Shown here in pieces: positions 54,606 through 64,000 of a stretch of DNA of 64,000 nt. The stretch comes from Pyropia yezoensis (lineage: Eukaryota; Rhodophyta; Bangiophyceae; Bangiales; Bangiaceae): contig CM020620.1 of NCBI GenBank assembly GCA_009829735.1, forward strand, positions 6,094,593 to 6,158,592. The letters are read 5' to 3'. The first letter of the stretch is position 1. Every line of letters begins with the position of its first letter. Position numbers and translations under genes: made by a program. A model generated the notes under the pieces. The model did no database searches. It had not been told where the DNA came from and was given only the letters and a program-made list of their open reading frames with translations.

Positions 54606-56431
54606 TTATGAATGACACACCCAAAAACAATCGCAACCACGACAAAAAAAAAGCCCACGTTGACGCATGTCAGGATGTGGTCCGTCATCTCCAAAACTCA
54701 TCTGACACGCTGCAGGCCATGAAGAGCGCATGCCTCGTCCTCGAAGCCCCACCCCGCACGACGCTCGATAACATACCGTTGTACGACGATGATCCGCGTC
54801 GCGGTGCCTGGTGGCCGCCACCCGCGATGGATGCCGACATAACGTGGTGGAAAGAACAAACGGGAGCGTGGAAGACGAAGGGGAGGGGGTGTGCGCTGGG
54901 AAGATGTGGGGGACGGCTCGTGATGTGGGTGAGTCGCCGAAAATGGGGCCGCGAGGAGCTGGCACATGCGGGTGGGCTCACGGGAATGGTGCGGTCACGA
55001 CGGCGAACGGCCGACGGGTTCTCGGACGCCAGCAGGCGATAACGGCGGCGGCGTGTCGGCCGCGGCCCAACTAGCCGGCAGACAGCAGCGCGCAGCTCAC
55101 TGAGGGCGTCCGACGGCCTCCCATTCCCCTCCACGCTCTCGGTGGGGAGATTGGAGAGATGCGATTGGCTGGGCCCGTCATATGGAGATGCGTGGTCTCC
55201 GCAACCTGCCTCATGGGGCATCACCCAATGCGTGGTCACGAACAGAGCAAGAGGGAGATCGCACAAAGGGCACAGGTCGAGTACTTACATAAGCAATCCC
55301 AAAGCAAAACGCAATTGGGTAATTACACTGCGTACGTATGTCTGTGCACGGGAGTCTCAGTGGCTCAGTTGTACCGCGCACGACGCGCGGTCGTGAAGTC
55401 CGGGGTTCTGGACAGCTGCTTCACGGGGTTGACAACCCCGGCTTTCGTCAAAGGCATCTCTCTGTAAGGGCACGGCAATCGTGATCTCCGTTAAACATGT
55501 ACTTTTCGCTCCGCACTTGACTGTGTTGATGTAAGTTATTGCACATGGGTAGAGCTGATGCTCAAGTACATGCTGTTCCGTTCACAATCATAACCCTCCA
55601 CAGAAGATCCGAAACGCTGGTTGAACTAATACGTTCGACCGACACAGTAATCTGGCGTTGACGAGAGTAAGCAATGAACAGGGCACAACGTCCTCCGTCT
55701 CTTTTTTTCTTTTTTGACGATTTGCTGAAGTTTTGATGATCTCTTATTCTCGCCACACTTGGAGTCGTCTGCAACACGGTGCGTGCAGCTGCGCCGCTTT
55801 GCGCAGAAGCACGACCAGAAGACGTGTGCTGCCCGCAGCAGTTGCTGGGCTGCGCTTTAAGGTCCATAGCTCTTACTGCGCGACGGGAGCAGTTTCCATG
55901 CATCCCACGCCCTCGCCGCGCCCACCACCGAGCGGGCCGCCAAAAGAGCCTTCCTAGCGCGACAGCGTTCTCACCGCGCAGCAGCACGTCAGCCAATGAC
56001 GTTTGAGAAGGGCATGAGAACGGCGCAGTAATGCAAAAGCTTTCGGATCCCAGAAGTACGCGATTGGCCCCATGTCCTGAGGCTTCTCCATCAGAGAGCT
56101 CATTGGCCAGAATACTGTTGTTCTTTCCAACGATCTCCCCTCTTTTTCCTCGATCTCAGGCGAGTCCTGGGCAGGAACAGTTGGGAAGGCTCAGTCGTTC
56201 TCGATTCTCCGGCAGATCGGCTCAGAAATCGGTCGGCAATCTCCGATCGCTCTGTTTGCACAACAACGGACCCCGCTCCAAGGCTGCCATTGGTCGCGAC
56301 AGCAAGATCTGATGCACGCCATTGGTCAACCGCTGTTAAATTCTTGTCTTCGAGCACACCGCCAAAATTGGGACGCCTGCAATAAGTGTGACGACTATTA
56401 TCTGCGTCAAGCACTCGACATGAAAATTCAA
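54606..56431. other. intergenic, no supported gene; contains tRNA-like sequence
   Basis: Between the proline-rich frame and the CMC transposase. Composition becomes more balanced from 55250. A tRNA-related sequence lies at 55354-55440. Nothing else is recognised. Confidence 0.45.
55354..55440 (+). other. degenerate tRNA-like sequence (possible SINE head)
   Basis: tggctcagttg at 55361-55371 matches a Pol III A box. cacga/tcgtg (55379-55383, 55391-55395) forms a perfect 5-bp anticodon-like stem with a 7-base loop. A cggggtt...aaccccg hairpin (55424-55440) could be a displaced T arm. There is no proper B box or acceptor stem, so it is not a working tRNA gene. It may be the 5' part of a SINE or a tRNA pseudogene. 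Confidence 0.35.
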
Positions 56432-58737
56432 TCAATTAGAGAAGGGCTCCCTGGGGAACAACACAAATTGCAGGTTGTTGCGACTTAGCGTGCCCACGGC
56501 TGCCTCGACTGCTTGGACAGGAACATACTTGCGCAGCCCGCCGAAAGATGAGAAGCAGTCCATTTGCCGCCTGCGCTCTGGCCGACCGTAACGCCCAGGG
56601 CAATCGACGGAAGACTTGACACTTTCCACGTACACAAACGCCTGAGGCTGGTCAATGTAAACGACAGCGTAGTGCAGCGCCAAACCGTACGTTGTCATGG
56701 GAACGCGTACAACGGAACCTGACGGGCGACGTACCAAGTCCTCGGAGTTCATTTGCAGGAGATTGTTTCGCCGCTTGATGCCTCCTGCCCCCATTGCCGA
56801 GCCAGCGATAGTCCCGCAAGAGAGCTGCAGCCGAGCGTACTTCTTCGCAAGTATGACCTCGGGAATATTGAGGACGCCTTCGAGCCCCAGAGCCGTTTTC
56901 AGGTGCTCCAACTCGGGCGACAATAGCTCCGACGCTGACGAGCGAGGGGGTAGCAGAATTACATCGGCGTCCTCGCCCGGTGGGAAAGCAAAGCTGCCCC
57001 GGATATCGTCGCACGCAACTGGAACACCAGTAGCGCGGGCCCACTCACTCGGACAAAACGTCTCACCAAACGCTGTCAGCAGCTCAGCCTCGTACTTGCA
57101 GGAAATGGCATTCATTAAAGAGGCGTGCGGCTTGCTCCTGGACTTGATATCGACACCTAGCGTCCCAATTGCGCGCTCAATTGGAAATCGCCACCAGACC
57201 CAGACGGGACCACCAGCAAGAATTCCAGGAACCACGTCCAGCAGGGTCGCTATCGGCAGTCGGCACAGCTTCAGTCTGGCAGGGTCATGCCGATAGACAT
57301 TGTCGTAGAAGCTTGCACAGAACTTCTCCAGACCGGTCTTAATTGCCGTGACGTCTGCTCGGCTAAGTGGTGATGAACGGAACATCAAGCGACAGGAACT
57401 GACGAGGAACATCACCATGTGGTAGTAGACGTCCGGAATACGGCCAGCAAACACTGTCTCGGTCAAGCTAACGATGAAGTACAGCCAATCGGCAGCCTTG
57501 TAGGACTTCCAGTGAATTCGCACGTCCCGTAACGACCGAGCCTGCGAGGCTGGCACTGTATATCGCGCGTCACGAATCTCTCGACCAATCGCCTCCGCGT
57601 CCGCGGATGTCAGATGGTAGTCCTCAGGTGGGTCTCCAGGCACAGTCCAAGTCCTGAAAACAGCTGCCACAGACTCTTGACAACATTTGTCAGGACCAAA
57701 TGCATTGTGTCGTACGGGGCCAGAGCAGGTCCGATCGATGACAAGTACGTCATGTGGGGGTAGCGCTGTTTATCGGAAGGGCTGGGGCAGCTGAGCAGTG
57801 AGTAGCCGCGCACGCCGCAGTTCTTCACCAACTCGCTCACAGCGCTCTGAGTTGCGCCCTGCTCCCTGGCAAGAGCCACACAACGAGCGTCTGCGGCGAA
57901 GCCAGCGGCTGTCCTCCGGCTGCGCGATGGTCTCGTCAACGAGAATAGCTCCATGATCGTTATCGGGTCCTTAGGCGGGTAGTACTACCTGGAATTAGCG
58001 TAAATGCCTTGAAACTTCCGCTGTCGACCCGGAGTTCGCCCCCCGTTTCCGGTAATGTTGACGACTTTGTCGCCAGCAGGCATATCCGCCGTAAGTTGCA
58101 GTAGAAATCCTTTGAGGGTGACTTCGCCCTGGACTCCAGCTACCTTGACACCAGGGATGCCCTCGCTCAGCCGATCGAGTTCTCCGACAGTGGGGTGCAA
58201 GAAAGACTCTAAGTCGGTCGGTTGATCTGGTCCAGGTGTGACACACAGATGCAGCTGGGAGATGATCCTGGATCGCCGACTGGGAGCTAGGTTGAGCACA
58301 GTGACGATAATAGGCCACGAGTGGAACCCTTGCAGGCGCCACGCTTCAAAGCCGTCGGTGGAAATGCTCAGAGCAATATCCGAGTCTGCTGTAATGTAGC
58401 CGTCAGAGACCAACTTGCGAAATGTCGTCCCGTCGTACAAATCTCGAATCTCGTCCACCGGCTCGGAAGCCGCCTGCCTCGCTAGCCGCATTGTGGATAC
58501 CATTTCTGGGCCAAGGTCAGGGTCAGCAAGCATTGCAGTCAGCCATGGGATGAGAGACCAATACACAACTTCCTTGACAGGGGCTCCTGACGGGGATGTT
58601 CGGCGCGTTGCGCAAAAAGGGCACTCGTCTTCGCCCGCATGATCTGCCGTGTAGGCGAGACAGCCGTTCGAGCAGGCGTCCACGAGCTTGGTACGCAGCG
58701 TGACTGAGTTGCGGACCAGAGACGTGAGCATGGCTGG

Positions 58738-58951
58738 TGTAGCAGAAGTCACCTTGAAATCGCCGGAAAAATCGATGTTGGATGCCCGGAATCGAACCCA
58801 CGCCATGGAACATATGTTAACCAGGCGTTGTGGACCACTGCGCCACGGGTTGAATCCTTGACATCTTGGGCCAGATATGGGCTTTTCATCCCAAATCCTT
58901 ACAGCACCGATCGCTGGGTCCGTTATACGTGGCAGTCGCGATACTGCCACA
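58738..58951 (-). repeat. TRIM LTR copy 1 (214 bp)
   Basis: Identical to copy 2 as far as I read. Its 5' end (on the plus strand at 58929-58950) is a perfect 8-bp hairpin gtggcagt / actgccac. Confidence 0.9.
58767..58852 (-). promoter_or_regulatory. tRNA-like Pol III promoter in TRIM LTR (A box, B box, T5)
   Basis: Minus strand: TGGCGCAGTGG (58835-58845) matches the A-box consensus TRGCNNAGYNGG and GGTTCGATTCC (58788-58798) matches the B box GGTTCGANTCC exactly. They are spaced as in a tRNA (36 bases apart). TTTTT (58767-58771) lies about 16 bases beyond the B box and could terminate Pol III. T and acceptor stems do not pair properly, so it is not a functional tRNA. Equivalent copies lie in LTR 2 (444 bp downstream) and LTR 3, where copy 3 has one base deleted between the boxes. 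Confidence 0.7.
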
Positions 58952-59160
58952 TATCCCCCTTCCGGAGGCTTGACCGCCCCGGTCAAGTAACGTTCCCGGC
59001 TACTTCCGCGACTACTCCGAGACGACTTCCACCGTGCAGCTGGAAATTCCGGTACTTAGGTAGACGGACGGCTTACGGCATACTGACTTCCACACGCTTC
59101 CTGGAACGTGCCTCCGGGGCCCCAACCGGAGGGTACCCGTCCGCCTCGCTGGTCACCGTA

Positions 59161-59181
59161 CTCCCCTGCTGCTCCACCAAT
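59161..59181 (-). other. TRIM primer-binding site
   Basis: Minus-strand attggtggagcagcagggga directly follows the LTR end CTACA. The 19 bases after the first A are the same as the PBS of chromovirus elements 1 and 2. A second copy is at about 59605-59625. Confidence 0.8.
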
Positions 59182-59395
59182 TGTAGCAGAAGTCACCTTG
59201 AAATCGCCGGAAAAATCGATGTTGGATGCCCGGAATCGAACCCACGCCATGGAACATATGTTAACCAGGCGTTGTGGACCACTGCGCCACGGGTTGAATC
59301 CTTGACATCTTGGGCCAGATATGGGCTTTTCATCCCAAATCCTTACAGCACCGATCGCTGGGTCCGTTATACGTGGCAGTCGCGATACTGCCACA
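59182..59395 (-). repeat. TRIM LTR copy 2 (214 bp)
   Basis: Central LTR, flanked on both sides by the 230-bp internal regions (58952-59181 and 59396-59625). Confidence 0.9.
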
Positions 59396-59625
59396 TATCC
59401 CCCTTCCGGAGGCTTGACCGCCCCGGTCAAGTAACGTTCCCGGCTACTTCCGCGACTACTCCGAGACGACTTCCACCGTGCAGCTGGAAATTCCGGTACT
59501 TAGGTAGACGGACGGCTTACGGCATACTGACTTCCACACGCTTCCTGGAACGTGCCTCCGGGGCCCCAACCGGAGGGTACCCGTCCGCCTCGCTGGTCAC
59601 CGTACTCCCCTGCTGCTCCACCAAT

Positions 59626-59838
59626 TGTAGCAGAAGTCACCTTGAAATCGCCGGAAAAATCGATGTTGGATGCCCGGAATCGAACCCACGCCATGGAACA
59701 TATGTAACCAGGCGTTGTGGACCACTGCGCCACGGGTTGAATCCTTGACATCTTGGGCCAGATATGGGCTTTTCATCCCAAATCCTTACAGCACCGATCG
59801 CTGGGTCCGTTATACGTGGCAGTCGCGATACTGCCACA
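59626..59838 (-). repeat. TRIM LTR copy 3 (213 bp)
   Basis: As copies 1 and 2 but with gtaacc instead of gttaacc between the A and B boxes. Ends at the target duplication gctgg. Confidence 0.9.
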
Positions 59839-61477
59839 GCTGGTGTACGGCTGGCCAGGTCTTGGCGCTGTCGTAGAAGTGCTGCCGTAGCCTCTCGTAC
59901 AAACCCGAATTGAACGCGGGTAGTGTAGAACACAATGTCTCTGATAATTGCAATGAAAGCCGCCGTGGTCACGTGCACCTCATTGACAGCAACAGTCTGG
60001 CGGACACGCACTCTTGTCACGTCAACAGCTTGCTGAGTGTTTTATTCGCCTTGACCCTCAACAATATCGCGAACATCTTCAGCGTCACGTTCTGCGTTCG
60101 GCAGCCAAAAGCCGTCGTCGACATCTGAGGTTGGTGCAGACGCCGGCGTAGTATCGACGTCGGGGATGGACGTGGGGTTGTTTCCTGCTCTCAGAGGGCT
60201 TGCGCTTTCGCCACGGTTGACGTCTGGTAGATCGCTCGACTGATCACTCGTCGAATCTTCGTCCGAGCGGGCGCGCTTACTTGAGCGATGACGATAAAAT
60301 GTTGCGGTTGACACTACCTTTCCACGACATTGTGCGCACGTGCACGAGCGCGCGGGGCGGTGGAGGTCCGCAGGAGTGGGGGGGGGGGGAGGGGGGGCGG
60401 GAGGAAGAGGGGGGTAGGGTAGCGAGGGGGGGCGTCGGGGGGGGGGCGGGGGAGGGTGCGGGCGGTTACGGGGTGGGGATGGATGGGGGGGGTGTTGAGG
60501 GGATGGGGGGGGGGGAGGGGGACGCTCGCGCAGTTGGGGCGGAGGGGGGGCGCGTCGAGGGGATCGGGGGGGAGGGGGGGGCAGTGCTTCCTCGCCGTCC
60601 GAATCTCCGCTTGAAGAGACAGGAGGGGTACCAAAACGACGAGCGTCCATGGCGACGCCAGGACCGCGAGCCGTGTGTGAGTGACTTGGGTGACGGGAGG
60701 GATGGGCAGGTTCGGGGATCGGAGGCACCTGTTATATAGTGGTCGGGACGGACCTGTTCGTCGCGGGCGCGGCCGGTATCCCAGGGCAGCAGCACCGCTC
60801 GTGCTCCAGAGCTTTCTAGAAGGGACCTGGATGCATCGTTGTCAGGCTCTCGCGAGTTCCACCGTGGGGCCCTCTCGGAGCCTTCGTGTGGGCTGGTGAA
60901 AGCTGAACGAAGTATCACGCTGGGCGCAGCAGTTATGGGCTGTGGCGGCCGCTCCCCGCCCTCCAGCTCCCCTCCACTTCTGCGAGACAGCTAGCGCGGC
61001 GTAACCGAGCGAATCCCAGAAGAGCCCCTCTCACATTCCGTTTGCTGGTCTTCGGGGATGGAGAGTCGCGCGACCGTGGAGGTGCAAGGGAATCTGGGGA
61101 GGAGGGAAGGCAGCGGCGGGGGGGGGGAATGGGCGGAGGCGGCGGGCGGCGGAGGGGAGGGGAGGATGTGGGGTGGGGTGGGGTGGGAAGGGGGGGGGAG
61201 GGAGCACGCGGGAGCTAGGGGGGAAGGGGAGGCACCAGGGGCGGGGGGGGGGGGGAGGTGAGGAGGCGGCGGGGGGGCGGGCGGGAGGGGAGGATGTGGG
61301 GTGCGGAGGGGGGGGGGGCGAGCAGGCGGGGCGGGTGGGGGGAGGGGAGCAGGCGGCGGGGGGGGGGGGGGGGGTGGGCGGGGGGTGGGGCGGGTCAGAT
61401 TCCGAGCGTTCATGGCTGGTGGCGACGAGATCCTTCTACACACGGCTTCAGGCGAGGTGCCAAAATTCTGCATTGAC

Positions 61478-61550
61478 CGGGAACCGCGATATCGCGCTCT
61501 TTTGCGCGATTTCGCGTTTATCTGAGCGCGATATCGCGCTTTTGTTCCCG
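61478..61550. repeat. foldback with CGCGATATCGCG core
   Basis: Left arm cgggaaccgcgatatcgcgc begins at 61478 and right arm ends ttttgttcccg at 61550. The arms pair apart from a 5-base aaaag insertion in one. Each arm contains its own palindrome CGCGATATCGCG. Could be a small MITE or a structured regulatory site. Confidence 0.6.
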
Positions 61551-61562
61551 TAGGGCAGCCGC

Positions 61563-61672
61563 CGCCGCCCCCGGCCGCCGTAGCGCCACGCCCCCGGCCG
61601 CCGTAGCGCCGCGCCCCCGGCCGCCGTAGCGCCGCGCCCCCGGCCGCCGTAGCGCCACGCCCCCGGCGGCGG
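61563..61672. repeat. 23-bp GC tandem repeat, four copies
   Basis: Units around gcccccggccgccgtagcg; the word TAGCG recurs at 61581, 61604, 61627 and 61650, an exact 23-base period. The minus-strand Arg/Gly/Ala frames over it are by-products. Confidence 0.8.
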
Positions 61673-62740
61673 CCACGCACGGCGTCGCCGCCGGCCCCAC
61701 CGCCGCCGCCGCGCCATGATGGCCCCACGGAAAACTTTTGCCGTTTCATCCTGACAGCCCGAATAGCCAGGCAGCCTGGATTGTCCGGACTTTGATAGGC
61801 TGAGGATTCGCCTCAGAGGTGAGGCTGCCTGGATATCCAGGACGACGTGCCAGGCTCCGGCTGCTCGAGAGTCAGCGCAGCAGTGCTTATCTGTAAAGAT
61901 ACAAGCCCGATTTTGAAATTTGCATCGTTGTGCGAACTCTTCCTCTACTCGAGCACGAAAATAAACGGCTCGAGCAGAACTTTGCTTTTCTGATCGAGGG
62001 GATGGGCTGAGGCCAAGTAATCTCCCCCAGGATGACCGACACGACGGCCGCTGTCGGTGTTCCGTCAACCAATGACAACAGCGGTGGCACTGCTGTTTGC
62101 TGGACGGAGCGTTCCATTGGTCAGAATTTACGTTGTAGATGTCGAGCAAGGCGGAGAGATTTTTCCGTGCAGACTCTCGAAAGCTGACGTGGCGCAGGTT
62201 TTTGCTTAACCAGTGCGAGAGATTGCGCGATTTTTAAACGCGTTTGTTTAAACATTGCTCACAAGCGTAGCGATGGTCGGTCGCTTGTTTGCGCTTCACG
62301 AGAGTGCTCTCCTGCCCCGAGCGCTTCCTGTCATACCAAGGGAGGTGGCGACTACCAATCGCCCGAGCTGTTATGGGCAGAAAGCAAGAAATGGGACTAA
62401 AAGCGGTGTCTATGATGCCTTGAGGGGGGGTCGATGCAGGTTTTATGCAGGTTTTTGCTCGAACATATCCAAAAACAGCAAGAAAAGTTTGACAGGCGAT
62501 GAGCAGTGCTGCGCAGGTAGTCCTGTGTGCAGCATTATTCAAGGTTTAAATACGATCCAACGGTGTGATTCATTGCAAGCAATTTATTTCACAACTATAA
62601 CTACCATCAAGACTTCGGCCATCGCCCGCCACTATAGCAGCCTGTCTTCGTGCACAAACCACAACGAAGCCCCTACAACCTCGGCGTGCACCATTAAAAA
62701 ACCAAGCGGCCAGAGCGGGCCAGAACACATCGTAAACATA

Positions 62741-62855
62741 GTGCGTCACGTAAAAAGTGGACGTGCTCGTGTCGTGATCATGTCAAATATCGGCCACTGG
62801 ACCAATCAAACCCACACTGCGCGACCCGTGCACGTCCACTTTTTGCGGGACGCAC
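62741..62855. repeat. 115-bp inverted-repeat (MITE-like) element
   Basis: A 26-bp arm (gtgcgtcacgtaaaaagtgg..., 62741-62766) is repeated in inverted orientation at 62830-62855 with two mismatches, around a 63-base centre. No clear target duplication is seen beyond a possible TA. It may be a small non-autonomous DNA element. Confidence 0.6.
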
Positions 62856-63336
62856 AATAGAGGGGGAAAGCAGAACTTCACGCCATCAAAGAAAGCACAG
62901 GACGAAGATTCGACAGCCAAGGCCATGAAGAACAAGGAAGCAAAAAAAAATGGTCACGACGTCAATGGCCATACAGCAGACAAAGAAACAGATCAAGCTC
63001 ACGATGAACAGCACAAACGCAAGACAGATCCGCCAGTGGGTGCACAAATTCGACGGCATAAACCAACCAAGCCAATGATGCAAAGATGGAGAGGTACAGT
63101 TATTATTCGACTATATGAAGGGGGGCTAAGGGTCGAATTAAAATATCAATTACAGCGGATTCGCAACGAGTGCGTGGACTGACAAACACCGCCGGGCGTC
63201 GCAGCAGTGTCGACCGATCAAATTACACGCTCGCAAGAAATCCGCGTCATCGGGTGAGGCGAGCAGGGCGCACCAGTCAGGCGCACAAGTTGCTTCCTAC
63301 GCACGACCAGTCACAACCATTATAGCACGACGGCAT

Positions 63337-64000
63337 CTACTCCTCGCACTCCTCCTCCCCCTCCTCTAGCGCCATGTCGACCGTCTCATCCAACGCCTCC
63401 ACATCATCCTCCACAGCAAACCACTGCTCAACAGCAACGGAGCGCTCACTGTCAGACACACCCTCAAAGTCGTCCCACAAGCGGCTGTTAGCCATCAAAG
63501 CTGCCACCTCAGAAACGTCAGTGTGGACGTTATCCGCCACAGGTACGACCCCGTGCAGCTGCCGGCGCACTTCAGCGGCTGCCTCGTCCGGCAAGACCTC
63601 TGCAGTGAGCCAGCAGTTAGCCAGCTGCACCGCAGTGACCTTCTCCCACTCCTCAGCGATAATCTTGGCAGCGTCCCTTAAGTGCGCCTGCCCTCTTTGG
63701 TCGAGGCCCCTGCCGCGCGGCACTCGTGGGGCTGGAGCACCTGAAGTAATCACCGTGTCTAAGTTATTGACAACACGTTGAAGCATCCGCGTCTCGTAAC
63801 GACGCTTCACCTGGGCGATTGCCCCCTTGTCCAGCGGTTGGTACACAGCCGTCGTGTTTGGTGGTAGCTCCATCACAGTTACTTGGGGGCGTTGAATCTC
63901 GGCGTGACAGCTGAGGCTGCCTAGGATAAGGAACACGTGGCTGGCCGTACGAGACTGCAAGAAGGGCACAAAGACCTCAAAGAACCACCGTTTGAAGATC
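63337..64000 (-). pseudogene. Tigger/pogo transposase, C-terminal part, truncated by window edge
   Basis: The minus-strand frame is open from the window edge to its stop at 63337. It contains FKRWFFEVFVPFLQS, a VFLILGSLSCH segment where LxxDNxSxH is expected, and LPPNTTAVYQPLDKGAIAQVKRRY carrying the third Asp. The C-terminal helices include EEWEKVTAVQLANCWLTA, and the tail is acidic. It matches the C-terminal organisation of 3554-5713 without its Ala-rich insert. At codon 63919-63921 the second catalytic Asp reads Gly (GGC), and the next residue is Ser instead of Asn. It is thus likely catalytically dead, or a domesticated derivative. The N-terminus is beyond the window. Confidence 0.75.

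Larger units (their letters stand above)
58738..59838 (-). mobile_element. TRIM-like non-autonomous LTR element, LTR-int-LTR-int-LTR
   Basis: Flanked by gctgg (58733-58737 and 59839-59843). Consists of three LTRs of 213-214 bp alternating with two 230-bp internal regions, exact period 444 bp. Orientation is minus: LTR begins TGTGGCAGTATCGCG and ends CTTCTGCTACA. No coding capacity. The internal region starts with a PBS (ttggtggagcagcagggga on the minus strand, after one extra A) and ends with the PPT ggaagggggata. Three copies of the LTR suggest unequal recombination of a simple two-LTR TRIM, or tandem formation. Its LTR holds a tRNA-like Pol III promoter (see separate entry). Confidence 0.88.
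56432..60650 (-). pseudogene. Tnp2/CMC (CACTA-like) transposase gene, broken and interrupted by a TRIM
   Basis: Resembles the Tnp2 transposase family (PF02992) of CMC/EnSpm DNA transposons. From ATG 60650: Pro/Ser-rich N-terminus, then a C-x-C-x2-C motif (CTCAQCRG) typical of these proteins, acidic linker, and an in-frame TAA at 60042-60044. The same frame continues and is cut by the TRIM at 59838/58738. It resumes in frame with DECPFCATRRTS, ALSISTDGFEAW, IIVTVLNLAPSRR and DLESFLHPTVGELDRLSEG, then has TAG at 57985-57987. It continues through YDTMHLVLTNVVKSLW (about 57690), with a one-base-type frameshift near 57650. The last part, 56432-57670, contains EDYHLTSADAEAIG and VWVWWRFPIERAIGTL. 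Two stops, a frameshift and the insertion make it a pseudogene, unless short introns remove some. Terminal CACTA repeats were not found. Confidence 0.8.
60651..63336. other. intergenic with G-runs and small inverted-repeat elements
   Basis: 60355-60600 and 61100-61400 are strongly G-rich on the plus strand. A foldback is at 61478-61550, a 23-bp tandem repeat at 61563-61670 and a hairpin element at 62741-62855. From 61700 on the DNA is less GC-rich. No gene is supported. Confidence 0.45.

Noticed and set aside
58778..58852. Functional tRNA gene inside the TRIM LTR
   Set aside because: A and B boxes match, but acceptor and T stems do not pair and the sequence repeats with each LTR; it is a promoter-like relic rather than a tRNA.
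60042..60739. Gly-rich plus-strand ORF opposite the CMC transposase N-terminus
   Set aside because: It is the complement of a Pro-rich coding stretch and consists of G-runs.

Overview
The window is nuclear DNA from a high-GC, intron-poor eukaryote. The evidence is a eukaryotic casein kinase 1, a phosphatidylinositol transfer protein with one GT-AG intron, chromodomain Ty3/gypsy retrotransposons and Tigger-, CMC- and hAT-type transposase genes. The species cannot be named from the sequence. A GC-rich intron-poor protist or alga (for example a bangiophyte red alga) fits, and an oomycete or early-branching fungus is not excluded. Long GC-rich stretches with G-runs carry many open frames that are probably chance.  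Layout: 1-720 is a decayed hAT remnant between two copies of a palindromic 17-mer. 721-3553 is GC-rich and mostly without recognisable genes. 3554-5713 is a Tigger/pogo transposase with one in-frame TGA. 6233-16940 is chromovirus element 1 (363-bp LTRs, TSD cacgg, damaged gag and pol). 16941-29107 is mostly low-complexity DNA holding one secreted FG-GAP/ASPIC protein gene (minus strand, 20552-22387). 29108-30340 is CK1 and 31472-32615 is PITP, arranged tail to tail. 34280-54200 is element 2, of the same family as element 1 (TSD acgtg). It carries the intact chromovirus element 3 (38692-47812, TSD gagtg) nested in its reverse-transcriptase gene. Element 2 itself sits inside a minus-strand frame for a secreted proline-rich repeat protein. 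56432-60650 is a broken Tnp2/CMC transposase gene interrupted by a 1.1-kb TRIM-like element with three LTRs (58738-59838, TSD gctgg). The right edge (63337-64000) is the C-terminal part of a second Tigger transposase whose second catalytic Asp is Gly.  Most notable features: (1) All three chromoviruses carry a long antisense ORF between pol and the 3' LTR. The ORFs of elements 1 and 2 are clearly homologous, and that of element 3 shares the same ordered motifs, so this looks like an uncharacterised accessory protein family. (2) All three have the slippery heptamer GGGAAAC immediately before the gag stop, with pol open in the -1 frame; element 3 also has an 8-bp stem 5 nt downstream. (3) The TRIM LTR contains tRNA-like A and B boxes followed by a T5 tract, and its primer-binding site, polypurine tract and LTR ends resemble those of elements 1 and 2. 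It may therefore be a Pol III-transcribed parasite of that chromovirus family.  How the parts work together: element 3 appears complete, with LTRs identical except for one T-run length difference, so it is a candidate active element. Elements 1 and 2 are decayed but have nearly identical LTRs. The TRIM has no protein and would need machinery in trans.
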